From: Streptomyces hydrogenans
GTDB lineage: Bacteria > Actinomycetota > Actinomycetes > Streptomycetales > Streptomycetaceae
Length of the DNA: 64,000 nt
Assembly (NCBI RefSeq): GCF_014656075.1
Contig: NZ_BNBS01000007.1
Span: 20,729 to 84,728 of the forward strand
Direction of reading: 5' to 3'
In this document: positions 9,403-16,432 of the stretch, piece by piece
Layout of the letters: each line of letters begins with the position of its first letter
Numbering within the stretch: position 1 is the stretch's first letter
The notes under the pieces: model-generated
Databases searched by the model: none
Told to the model about the DNA's origin: nothing
The model's input: only the letters and a program-made list of their open reading frames with translations
Program-made: the position numbers and the translations under genes

Positions 9403-9969
9403 ATGCGTGCGATGTCTGTGATGTCGAAGGGTGTGCTCGGGGCCGTGCTCACGGTGCTCGTGGTGCTGGGTGCCGGGACGACCGCCGGGGCGGTCGGTGA
9501 GACGGGCGGCGGGACGGCCGGGGACGCGGTCGGTGAGGCGGCCGGCCAGGTGGCCGGTCTCGTGGCCGGTGAGGTGGTGGGGGCCGCCGAGGCGGATCTG
9601 GCCCACCACGGTCATGTCTCCCTCTGGGACGGGCGGGTCGGGGTGTGGCTGGTGACGGAGAACCACGGCCCCTCCGACGTCGTCGACGCCACCGTCCGAC
9701 TGGCCTTCTCCGCTCCCATGGCGGGCGGCCAGGAGCTGCCGCCGGGCTGCCTGTGGAGCAGCTCCCGGGTGGTGTCCTGCCGGACGGGCGCGCTGCCCGA
9801 CGGCGGGGCGGCGGGCGAGCTGGCGCTGGACCTGAGGGCGGTGGGCCGGCCGCAGGAGCTGACGGTGGACGTGAGCACGGCCTGGCGGTCCGGCGGGGTC
9901 GACCGGAACTCCGTCAACGACCGGCACCGGGTGCTGGTGCTCGCCACCGGGGACCCGTACGTCTTCTGA
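9403..9969 (+). CDS. Secreted protein of unknown function, possible Ig-like domain
   Basis: Starts with a typical signal peptide (hydrophobic run GVLGAVLTVLVVLGAG, cleavage near AGAVGE). An Ala/Gly/Val-rich repeat-like stretch (AGDAVGEAAGQVAGLVAGEV) follows, then a compact domain with two cysteines (PPGCLWSSS and VVSCRTG) and phrases such as WLVTENHGPSDV typical of DUF11/CARDB-type beta-sandwich folds. Several starts are possible: ATG 9379 has AGAAG near it, ATG 9403 and ATG 9421 have weak sites. I use 9403. No exported partner is seen nearby; an extracellular adhesive or structural role is inference. Confidence 0.65.
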   Translation: MRAMSVMSKGVLGAVLTVLVVLGAGTTAGAVGETGGGTAGDAVGEAAGQVAGLVAGEVVGAAEADLAHHGHVSLWDGRVGVWLVTENHGPSDVVDATVRLAFSAPMAGGQELPPGCLWSSSRVVSCRTGALPDGGAAGELALDLRAVGRPQELTVDVSTAWRSGGVDRNSVNDRHRVLVLATGDPYVF

Positions 9970-9983
9970 CGGGGCCGGGTCGG

Positions 9984-11438
9984 TCACCGGGCGCTCCAGA
10001 GCACGTACCCGTCGGGGCGGACCAGGGCCGTGGTGCGGCGGGCGGGGTCCGTCCAGGTGGCCCGGACGACGCGGGCGGCGGTGGTCGGGGCGAAGGGCGG
10101 CAGGGCCTGCGTGGCGCCCTCGGGGGCGATGAGCACGAACTCGCCCGCGCGGAGCAGTTCGTGGAGCCGGCCCTCGCGGAGCGGTACGTCGGGGGCGCGG
10201 CGGCCGGAGGCGCGGCCGCCGCCGGGGGTGGGGGCGTAGGCGATGCCGAGGCCGCTGATCATGCCGAGGGCCTTGGCGGACGCGGGGCGCAGCGCGCCGA
10301 GGGCGGTGGCGGCGACGGCGCGCAGGGCGCGGGTGAGGGGGGTGTGGGCCATGGCCAGGCGGACGAGGGCGCCGCTGCTGCGCAGGACCATCGCGCCGAC
10401 GGGGTGCCGCTCGCTCTGGTAGCTGTCGAGGAGGGCCTCGGGGTCGGGGGCCTCGCCGCGGAGGACGGCGGCGAGCTTCCAGGAGAGGTTGGCGGCGTCC
10501 TGGAGTCCGGTGTTCATGCCCTGGCCGCCGGCGGGGGAGTGGACGTGGGCGGCGTCGCCGGCGAGGAAGACGCGGCCGACGCGATAGGCGGGGACCTGTC
10601 GCTCGTCGCTGTGGAAGCGGGAGATCCAGCGGGCGTCGTGCATGCCGTGGTCGGTGCCGAGGGCGCGGCGGGCGAGGTCACGGACCTCGTCGAGGTCGAC
10701 GGGTTCGCTGTCGGGGACCTGGCGGGTGCGGTCCCAGCCCATGACGCGGTACCAGCCGTCGCCGAAGGGGGCGATGAAGACGAAGGTGTCGCCGGAGCCG
10801 TTGACGGTGAGGGATTCGGCGGGCTCGTCGGTGAGCCGGACGTCGGCGAGGACGATCGAGCGGATGACGCTGGTGCCGGGGAAGGGCAGGTCCAGGGCGG
10901 CGCGGACGGTGCTGCGGTGGCCGTCGGTGCCCACGAGGTGGCGGGCGCGGAGGGTGAGCGGGGCGTCTCCGGGGCCGGTGAGCTCGGCGGTGACGCCGTC
11001 GGCGTCCTGGTGGAGGGCGTGCAGGGCGGTGTCGTGGCGGAAGGTGACGCCGTTGTCGGCCGCGCGCCGTTCGAGCAGGCGCTCCACCTCGTACTGCGGG
11101 GTGATCAGGAGGTGGTCGAAGCGGGAGGGGAGCCGGCCGAGGTCGAGGGAGAGGCGGCCGAAGAGCCGCATCCGGGTGAGCGGGGTCCCGGTGGCCTCCA
11201 GGGCGTCGGCGAGCCCGCGGGTGTCGAGCAGCTCCAGGGTGCGGGCGTGCACGCCGAAGGCGCGGGTGAGGTTGGAGTGGCCGGCGGGGCGGCGCTCGAC
11301 GAGGGTGACGTCGAGGCCGGCGGCGGCGAGGTCGCCGGCGAGCAGGAGCCCGGTGGGGCCGGCGCCGATGACGACGACGTCGGTGTCGAAGGGGGTGGCG
11401 GCGGTGCTGTCGCCCTGGTGGGAGTCGGTGGTGCGCAT
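9984..11438 (-). CDS. FAD-dependent aromatic-ring monooxygenase (class A type)
   Basis: Flavoprotein hydroxylase of the PheA/TfdB-like FAD-binding-3 family, 484 residues. It shows the nucleotide fold GAGPTG near the N-terminus, the DG motif in VGTDGHRSTVRAAL, and the GD motif in FLAGDAAHVHSPAGGQGMN. The C-terminal thioredoxin-like tail is short. Such enzymes hydroxylate phenols or polyketide-like aromatics, or inactivate drugs such as rifamycins and tetracyclines; the substrate is unknown here. Start ATG 11438 has GGAGG 5 bases upstream. It is divergent from a TetR gene 101 bp away, whose product probably controls it. Confidence 0.88.
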   Translation of the reverse strand: MRTTDSHQGDSTAATPFDTDVVVIGAGPTGLLLAGDLAAAGLDVTLVERRPAGHSNLTRAFGVHARTLELLDTRGLADALEATGTPLTRMRLFGRLSLDLGRLPSRFDHLLITPQYEVERLLERRAADNGVTFRHDTALHALHQDADGVTAELTGPGDAPLTLRARHLVGTDGHRSTVRAALDLPFPGTSVIRSIVLADVRLTDEPAESLTVNGSGDTFVFIAPFGDGWYRVMGWDRTRQVPDSEPVDLDEVRDLARRALGTDHGMHDARWISRFHSDERQVPAYRVGRVFLAGDAAHVHSPAGGQGMNTGLQDAANLSWKLAAVLRGEAPDPEALLDSYQSERHPVGAMVLRSSGALVRLAMAHTPLTRALRAVAATALGALRPASAKALGMISGLGIAYAPTPGGGRASGRRAPDVPLREGRLHELLRAGEFVLIAPEGATQALPPFAPTTAARVVRATWTDPARRTTALVRPDGYVLWSAR

Positions 11439-11457
11439 GGCTGCCTCCGATCGGTCA

Positions 11458-11532
11458 ACGCTTGTTGGCCTACGCTTGTTGGCAACCATAGGGTCACCCC
11501 GCGTGACGTGTCAACACCCGTTGGCCTACAGT
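11458..11532. promoter_or_regulatory. Repeated operator-like sites between monooxygenase and TetR genes
   Basis: ACGCTTGTTGGC occurs twice in tandem (from 11458 and 11472, period 14). A related GTTGGCCTACAGTTG follows at about 11519-11533. The first copy is part of a near-palindrome GGTCAAC/GTTGGCC. A -10 box TACAGT (11527-11532) with TGACGT 17 bases before it ends 7 bases from the tetR ATG, so the third site overlaps the TetR promoter. Autoregulation is inference. Confidence 0.5.
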
Positions 11533-11539
11533 TGTGGGC

Positions 11540-12100
11540 ATGACGACCGCACGCCGCTCCGACACCACCCGGGCCGCGATCCTGGAGGCCGCACGCGAGC
11601 GCTTCGCCGCCGACGGGTACGAGCGCGCCACGATCCGGGCCATCGCCCGCGACGCCGGGATCGACCCCTCGATGGTCATGCGCTACTACGGCAACAAGGA
11701 GGGGCTGTTCGCCGCCGCCTCCGAGATCGACCTGGCCCTGCCCACCCTGGGCGCCCTGCCCTCGAAACACATCGGGGCCGTGCTCGTGAACCACTTCCTC
11801 GACCGCTGGGAGCGCGACGACGTGCTCACCGGCCTGCTCAGGGTCGGCGTCACCAACGAGGCCGGGGCCGCCCGCATGCAGGCGATCTTCGGGGCACAGC
11901 TCGGCCCCGTCACCCTCGGCGTCTGCCCCAGACCCGAGGAGGCCCCGGCCCGGGCCGCGCTCGTCGCGTCCCAGATCCTCGGCATGGCCCTCGCCCGCTA
12001 CGTGCTCCGTCTGCCGCCGGCCGTCGAGATGAGCCGCGACGAGGTGGTCGCCTGGCTGGCCCCGACCGTGCAGCGCTATCTGACCGCCGAGACGCCCTGA
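11540..12100 (+). CDS. TetR-family repressor
   Basis: DNA-binding regulator of 186 residues. The N-terminal helix-turn-helix is clear: DTTRAAILEAARERF, then ATIRAIARDAGIDPSMVMRY with GNKEGLF. The C-terminal ligand domain ends with a Pro/Leu-rich helix and resembles the TetR_C_17-like group, though I cannot fix the subfamily. It is transcribed away from the FAD monooxygenase, and operator-like repeats lie between them. The -10 box is only 7 bases from the ATG and there is no ribosome site, so the mRNA is probably leaderless. It likely represses the monooxygenase until a small aromatic ligand binds (inference). Confidence 0.9.
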   Translation: MTTARRSDTTRAAILEAARERFAADGYERATIRAIARDAGIDPSMVMRYYGNKEGLFAAASEIDLALPTLGALPSKHIGAVLVNHFLDRWERDDVLTGLLRVGVTNEAGAARMQAIFGAQLGPVTLGVCPRPEEAPARAALVASQILGMALARYVLRLPPAVEMSRDEVVAWLAPTVQRYLTAETP

Positions 12101-12184
12101 CGGGAGGGGGCGGTCCGGGCCCCGACGGCGCCGCGGGGCGCCCGCGACGGGCTCGCCGAGAGCCGTCCCGGACGGGCCGGACCG

Positions 12185-12919
12185 CTACGAGGCGGCGGCG
12201 CCGAACTCGCGTACCGCCTCGTCGACGATCGCTTCCAGACGGGCGTGGTGCGCGCCCCGCCAGTAGACCCGCTCGCACTCCTCGCACCGCGCGAAGACGT
12301 CGTACGTCTTCTCCGTGCCCCGCTCCAGCCGCTCGCGCACCTCGTCCTTGCCGGTGTCCGTGAGGAGGCCGTTGCAGGCGGTGCAGCGGGTCCAGGGCGC
12401 CAGCCGCGGCGCGAACCGCTCCAGGATGTCGCGGAGCTGGTCGTCGGGCCGGTCGCTGTACACGTACGCCCCGGCCCACAGCTCGCGGCGGCGCAGCAGC
12501 CCGCGGTCGCGGGAGAGCATGACCCGCCGCTCCCGGGCGGAGAGCGCGGCGAGCGCCGGGTCGCCGATGTCCTCGTTCTCGTACGCGGCGTCGACGCCCA
12601 GCAGCCTCAGCCGCCGGGCCAGGGTGCCCAGGTGCACGTCGAGCAGGAACCGGAGGGGCGCGCCCGGCACGGGCTGGGGACGGGCGACGTCCTCGACCTC
12701 GACGGTCTCGCCGGCCGACGGCACGTGCGCGGGCGCCACCGGACGGCCGTCGACCAGGAGCCGGCCGGCCTCGGTGAGCGGCACGCCGAGGGACTCGACG
12801 ACATGCCCCAGCGAGGACACGCCGTCGGTGGCCACGGCCGTGCGGCCCGAGCGCCGCTCGGCGGCGACGAAGACGGCGAGGCCGGGGGCGAAACTGATCT
12901 GGATCTCCGGTCCGTTCAC
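12185..12919 (-). CDS. Mut7-C RNase-domain protein with N-terminal ubiquitin-like domain
   Basis: The first 80 or so residues (NGPEIQISFAPGL onward, with ETVEVEDVA) form the Mut7-C ubiquitin-like domain. The C-terminal part starts at FLLDVHLGTLARRLRLLGVD, the Mut7-C PIN-like nuclease start with its metal Asp. It continues through VMLSRDRGLLRR and ends with a zinc ribbon (CTAC and CEEC pairs) and a YWRGAHH segment. Such proteins are thought to be RNases or RNA-binding proteins; substrates are not known. The GTG at 12919 has no strong ribosome site. The gene is convergent with tetR. Confidence 0.88.
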   Translation of the reverse strand: MNGPEIQISFAPGLAVFVAAERRSGRTAVATDGVSSLGHVVESLGVPLTEAGRLLVDGRPVAPAHVPSAGETVEVEDVARPQPVPGAPLRFLLDVHLGTLARRLRLLGVDAAYENEDIGDPALAALSARERRVMLSRDRGLLRRRELWAGAYVYSDRPDDQLRDILERFAPRLAPWTRCTACNGLLTDTGKDEVRERLERGTEKTYDVFARCEECERVYWRGAHHARLEAIVDEAVREFGAAAS

Positions 12920-12988
12920 GGGGACAGGATCGCATCGGGCCCTGACGGCGGGCCAGGCATTTCCCCACCCCACCCGGCGCGGTGCGGT

Positions 12989-13181
12989 CGTCGGTGTCCG
13001 GGTGGCGGGGCCGGCCGTCGGTGGCTGGGCGACGGGAAACGATCGCCGGTGTCCGTGCGATGGGGCCGAACGCCGGTGTCCGCGTCAGGCGGGCCGAACG
13101 CCGGGTCCGCGTCGTGCGGGCCGACCGTCGGTGTCGGCGCGGTGGGGGCCGGCCGCTGCTGTCCGCGTCGTCCGGGCCGAC
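12989..13181. repeat. Degenerate 27-28 bp tandem repeat, seven copies
   Basis: Seven units begin at 12989, 13016, 13044, 13071, 13099, 13126 and 13154, each 27 or 28 bases. Most copies start CGYCGGTGTCCG and end in GGGCCGA or GGGGCCG. The copies at 13071 and 13099 are the most alike; the one at 13016 is the most diverged. An eighth, weaker copy may start at 13182. Confidence 0.75.
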
Positions 13182-13207
13182 CGGCGGGGTCCACCGCGGG
13201 GCTGGGT

Positions 13208-13213
13208 TACCGT
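13208..13213 (+). promoter_or_regulatory. -10 box of a probable leaderless promoter
   Basis: TACCGT ends 6 bases before the GNAT ATG at 13220. There is no ribosome site, so transcription probably starts at or next to the ATG. Confidence 0.45.
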
Positions 13214-13219
13214 CCCCGC

Positions 13220-13660
13220 ATGAAGATCATCGACCTTGAGCCCGGTGACCCCCGTCTGGAGAGCGATCTCCTGCCGGTCCTCGTCGAGCTGCGCCCGCAC
13301 CTCACCCCCGACCTCTTCCGGGACGTGTACGCGCGCGGCCACGCGCAGGGCCTGCGCTTCACGGCCGCCTACGGGGACGACGGGCGCTGTGCCGGCGTGG
13401 CCGGCTGGCGGCTCGTTTACAACACCAGCTCGCTCAGCAAGCTGTACGTCGACGACCTGGTGACCGCCTCCGCCGTCCGCTCCACCGGCGTCGGCCACGC
13501 GCTCATCGCCCACCTGGAGGGCCACGCCCGCGCGGCCGGCTGCCACGAGCTCAACCTCGACTCCGGCACCCACCGCACCGGCGCCCACCGCTTCTACCTG
13601 CGCGAGCGCTTCGACATCGCGGCCTTCCACTTCGTCCGGCCGCTCACCGATCCGCGGTAG
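13220..13660 (+). CDS. GNAT-family N-acetyltransferase
   Basis: Acetyl-CoA-dependent acetyltransferase of 146 residues; the acceptor is unknown. The fold is visible as strand LYVDDLVTASAVRSTGVGHAL, where the normal Q/RxxGxG/A acetyl-CoA loop reads RSTGVG, followed by helix LIAHLEGHARAAGCHELNLDSG and the Tyr-containing segment HRFYLRERFDI. The usual GNAT end FxR is FVRPLTDPR. The gene appears leaderless. Its 3' end overlaps the convergent GNAT gene by 17 bp. Confidence 0.88.
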   Translation: MKIIDLEPGDPRLESDLLPVLVELRPHLTPDLFRDVYARGHAQGLRFTAAYGDDGRCAGVAGWRLVYNTSSLSKLYVDDLVTASAVRSTGVGHALIAHLEGHARAAGCHELNLDSGTHRTGAHRFYLRERFDIAAFHFVRPLTDPR

Positions 13661-14192
13661 CCCACAGGTCGAGCCGCCAGTCGTTGCAGCGCATCGGGCG
13701 GCCCGGCGGGTACTCGAAGTCCTCTTCCCCGAGCAGTTCGAAGCCGGCCTTGCGGCACACCGCGTTCGACGCGGCGTTCTCGACCGAGGGGAAGGCGTGC
13801 AGGTGGCGGTGGAGGCCCGCGGCCCGGGCCCGCTCCGCCACCGCGCGCGTGGCCAGGGTCGCGACGCCGCGGCCCTGGAAGCCCGGCAGGACCGCCCAGC
13901 CCGTCTCGTACACCGGCTCGTCGTGCCACGTGGACGTCCAGAAGCCGATGCTGCCCGCGACCCGCTCGTCGGGCAGCAGCACGACCCGGAACATCCGGCC
14001 CGCGGCCGCGGTGTCGGCGCTCAGGTCGACGTACCGCCGGTGGCGGCGGGCCAGCTGCTCCTCGGTCTCGGGGCCGCCCAGGTGTCCCATCAGCTCCGGC
14101 GCGTTCAGCGCGCGCAGCAGTTCCGCGTCCCCCTCGGACCAGGCTTCGAGGCGGACGGACGTCGGGCCGGTCCCACGGGGCTGCTCGCTCAT
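13644..14192 (-). CDS. GNAT-family acetyltransferase, RimJ/RimL type
   Basis: Acetyltransferase of 182 residues of the RimJ/RimL-like group, which modifies ribosomal protein N-termini or small amines. It has an N-terminal RLEAWSEGDAELLRALN opening, the acetyl-CoA loop LPGFQGRGVATLATRAV (motif QGRGVA), and SVENAASNAVCRKAGFELLG, the usual N-x-S-x-x-x-x-x-K/RxGF segment of this group. Start ATG 14192 reads MSEQPRGTG; no clear ribosome site is seen. It is not a duplicate of the forward GNAT gene it overlaps. It is followed upstream by an AraC gene on the same strand. Confidence 0.88.
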   Translation of the reverse strand: MSEQPRGTGPTSVRLEAWSEGDAELLRALNAPELMGHLGGPETEEQLARRHRRYVDLSADTAAAGRMFRVVLLPDERVAGSIGFWTSTWHDEPVYETGWAVLPGFQGRGVATLATRAVAERARAAGLHRHLHAFPSVENAASNAVCRKAGFELLGEEDFEYPPGRPMRCNDWRLDLWATADR

Positions 14193-14206
14193 GCGCGCAC
14201 CGTACG

Positions 14207-15070
14207 TCACGGCACCGACAGCCCCCGGGCGTACGCGGTCGGGGAGAGGCCGACGGTGGCGGTGAAGTCCCGGACGAGATGGGCCTGGTCGCTGTAGCCG
14301 AGTTCGGCCGCGAGACCGGCCCAGTCCGGTGCGGCGTGCGCCTCGGCCCGCTCCAGGGCCTCGTGCAGGCGGTAGCGGAGGATGACCCACTTCGGGCCGA
14401 CGCCGACGTGCGAGGCGAACAGCCGCTGGAGCGAGCGGGCCGACAGCCCGGACAGTCGCGCGAGCCGGGCCACCCGGCGGACCGTCCGGTCGGAGCGGAC
14501 CAGTTCCACCAGCTCCATCGCCTGCTCGGCGGCGGGGTCGGGGACGGGGCCGCGGGCCAGGAGGAAGGCGTCGAGCGCCGCCACGCGCGCGTGGTCGTCG
14601 TCGGGGGAGAGGACGGCCGACAGGACCGCCTCGTCGGTGCCCCGGACGCCGGGAAGCGCCGCCGTGTCCGGGAACGCCTCGTGCAGCGGGACCCGCCGGC
14701 CCGTCCAGGCCGAGACCGGCCGCGCGGCGGCGAAGGGCCGGAAGCCGCCCGGCCGGAACTGCGCCCCGCAGACCCGGCCCTCGCCGTCGAGGCGCTGGGT
14801 GAAGAGGCCGAGCCCGATCCCGGACACCTCGGCCTCCGGGCGGGCGGGACCGCCGAGCGGTCCGTAACGCTGGAAGACGACGTTCACCGACGGGTGCGGG
14901 ACGACATGGGTCGGGTACGGCTCCGGCAGCGCCCAGTCGATCAGCCAGTAGTGCTCCAGGTACGGACGCAGCTCCGGCGCCGGGACGTGCCGGCGGAAGC
15001 GGACGCGGGAGAACAGTTCGGCGGGGGCGACGATGCCCCGGGTGTCCCGGCGCGGGGCGGGGTCGGCCAT
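14207..15070 (-). CDS. AraC-family regulator with DUF6597-type N-terminal domain
   Basis: Transcription factor of 287 residues. The N-terminal half (YLEHYWLIDWALPEPYPTHV through GAQFRPGGFRPF) is the cupin-like sensor typical of DUF6597 AraC proteins. The C-terminal double helix-turn-helix shows VARLARLSGLSARSLQRLF and the second motif AAELGYSDQAHLVRDF. A TAGGAT box 7 bases from the ATG suggests a leaderless mRNA. It is divergent from the TIGR03086 gene at 15215, the best candidate target. The GNAT gene lies downstream 14 bases after the stop and may be co-transcribed. Confidence 0.9.
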   Translation of the reverse strand: MADPAPRRDTRGIVAPAELFSRVRFRRHVPAPELRPYLEHYWLIDWALPEPYPTHVVPHPSVNVVFQRYGPLGGPARPEAEVSGIGLGLFTQRLDGEGRVCGAQFRPGGFRPFAAARPVSAWTGRRVPLHEAFPDTAALPGVRGTDEAVLSAVLSPDDDHARVAALDAFLLARGPVPDPAAEQAMELVELVRSDRTVRRVARLARLSGLSARSLQRLFASHVGVGPKWVILRYRLHEALERAEAHAAPDWAGLAAELGYSDQAHLVRDFTATVGLSPTAYARGLSVP

Positions 15071-15077
15071 GGTCCCG

Positions 15078-15083
15078 ATCCTA
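15078..15083 (-). promoter_or_regulatory. -10 box, leaderless AraC promoter
   Basis: On the reverse strand TAGGAT ends 7 bases before ATG 15070. No Shine-Dalgarno sequence lies between. Confidence 0.45.
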
Positions 15084-15201
15084 GGCGCGGGGGTCCGGGA
15101 CCGGCCCGACGAGCTGTGGCCCGTGCTGCCCCTAGGGGTCGGAGTCCGGGGCAGGTCGGGGACGTGGCGCGTTTCTTCAAGACCGCGGCGGGGAGTTCTC
15201 C

Positions 15202-15207
15202 TAGCGT
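15202..15207 (+). promoter_or_regulatory. -10 box, leaderless promoter of TIGR03086 gene
   Basis: TAGCGT ends 7 bases before ATG 15215, mirroring the arrangement of the divergent AraC gene. Confidence 0.45.
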
Positions 15208-15214
15208 CGGGGCC

Positions 15215-15868
15215 ATGACGTACGACGACACGCACTCCGGCACCGACGGCACTCGCACCCGCGTCGACGGGCCGCACCTTGACTTCGAGAACAGTGAAGC
15301 GCGCGTGAGCGATCTGCTCCGCGCGGCGGCCGAGCGGGCCGTGCCCCTGGTCGAGGGCACGGCGGACGACTCGCTCGGCATGCCCACGCCCTGCGCGGAG
15401 TACGACGTCCGCGCCCTGCTGAACCACCTGTACGCGGTCGTCGTGAACTTCCAGGCGCTGGCGGCGAAGGAGTCGGCCGACTTCTCCGAGATCCCGGACC
15501 GGACGGCGGCGCCCGGTTGGCGGGAGGGCTTCGCGGTGGAGACCGGGAGGCTGGTCGAGGCGTGGGCGGCGCCGGGGGCCGAGGAGGGGACCTCGGGGGC
15601 GATGGGGCTGCCGGCCAGGACGGTCGGGGCGATGGTGCTGCTCGACCTCACCGTGCACGCGTGGGACCTGGCACGGGCGACCGGGCGGGAGTTCGAGCCC
15701 GCGCCGGAGGTGGTGGCGGGGCTGACGGACGAGGTGGAGCGGATGGCGCCGATGGCCCGGAAGATGAACGTGTTCGGGGACGCCGTCGACCTGCCGGACG
15801 GCGCGACGGCTTTCGAGCGGCTGCTGGCGACGACCGGCCGCGACCCGCGGGCCCGGCCCGCGGCCTGA
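15215..15868 (+). CDS. TIGR03086-family DinB-like protein, possible mycothiol transferase
   Basis: Cytoplasmic protein of 217 residues of the TIGR03086 group in the DinB/mycothiol-dependent maleylpyruvate isomerase superfamily. Typical phrases are MPTPCAEYDVRALLNHLYAV (metal His) and DLTVHAWDLARATGREFE, with a second metal His. Such proteins use a metal centre and often mycothiol for thiol transfer or detoxification; the substrate is unknown. It is likely controlled by the divergent AraC regulator, and the mRNA is probably leaderless. Confidence 0.87.
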   Translation: MTYDDTHSGTDGTRTRVDGPHLDFENSEARVSDLLRAAAERAVPLVEGTADDSLGMPTPCAEYDVRALLNHLYAVVVNFQALAAKESADFSEIPDRTAAPGWREGFAVETGRLVEAWAAPGAEEGTSGAMGLPARTVGAMVLLDLTVHAWDLARATGREFEPAPEVVAGLTDEVERMAPMARKMNVFGDAVDLPDGATAFERLLATTGRDPRARPAA

Positions 15869-15898
15869 GGCGCCCGGGCGGTCCGGCGGGACCGGCCG

Positions 15899-16141
15899 TC
15901 AGCGCAGACGGCCGGCGGAGGTGAGCGAGAGCCGGGAGACGACCTGGCCGAAGGCCAGCTCCTCCGCCGGGGTCAGCGGCACCGACTCCTGCGGGTGCCA
16001 GACCCGGTCCATCGGCGTCAGGGAGCGGATCCGGCGGGCGCGGGCGCGCAGGCCCGCCGCCAGCCACGCACCCGTCGCGACCGCGAGCACGGCGAAGAGG
16101 GTGAGGACACGGGGGTCGGAGAACTGGCCGGGCACGGACAT
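15899..16141 (-). CDS. Small single-pass membrane protein, unknown
   Basis: Protein of 80 residues with one membrane helix (VLTLFAVLAVATGAWLAAGL). A basic stop-transfer segment RARARRIR follows, then a cytoplasmic tail containing DRVWHPQESVPLTPAEELAF. The ATG at 16141 has GGAG 8 bases upstream; the GTG at 16150 overlaps that site. I do not recognise a family. It is convergent with the TIGR03086 gene. Confidence 0.6.
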   Translation of the reverse strand: MSVPGQFSDPRVLTLFAVLAVATGAWLAAGLRARARRIRSLTPMDRVWHPQESVPLTPAEELAFGQVVSRLSLTSAGRLR

Positions 16142-16432
16142 GACGTTCACTCCAGGGCGAAAGGGCCGGCGCGCGGCGCACGCACCGGCAGGGGGCGTGC
16201 GGGCACGGCGGCGCAGACGATTCCTACTGCTTCCTCCCGACCCGTTCAGTTAACACCACCATGGGGGACTTTCGGCAGGGGGGGGCCGGGACCAAGGTCC
16301 CGGGCCCGCGCAGGGGGCGGGAGGCGGGAGGGACGCGGGAGGGGGCGACCCGGGGAGGCCCTCTTGTGCCGGACGGGGAACCGTTCGAAGGTGGCGGCGG
16401 AGGCAGATTCCGGCCGGGGAGGGAGCAGCCGC
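16142..16432. other. Spacer with palindrome between membrane protein and binding-protein genes
   Basis: Divergent intergenic region of 291 bases. CCGGGACC/GGTCCCGG at 16286-16303 forms an 8-bp stem with a 2-base centre. A purine-rich G tract precedes the binding-protein gene. I looked for a cobalamin riboswitch because of the downstream gene type and found no B12 box. Confidence 0.4.

Larger units (their letters stand above)
12920..13219. other. 300-bp spacer upstream of the GNAT gene
   Basis: No convincing gene here. The stretch holds a degenerate 27-28 bp tandem repeat (12989-13181), then the leaderless promoter of the GNAT gene. The reverse strand stays open across the repeats (about 12916-13194) and would encode a 9-residue degenerate repeat rich in Asp, Pro and Thr. 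There is no ribosome site, so I do not call it. Confidence 0.6.

Noticed and set aside
12916..13194. Minus-strand ORF over the 27-28 bp repeat encoding a 9-residue repeat
   Set aside because: No ribosome site, no start consistent with a promoter, and unit lengths of both 27 and 28 bases break the repeat frame. Kept only as a finding on the repeat.
16142..16432. Cobalamin riboswitch before the binding-fold gene
   Set aside because: I looked for the B12 box and the usual P1-P6 layout on both strands and saw neither; the region is G-rich with one short palindrome.
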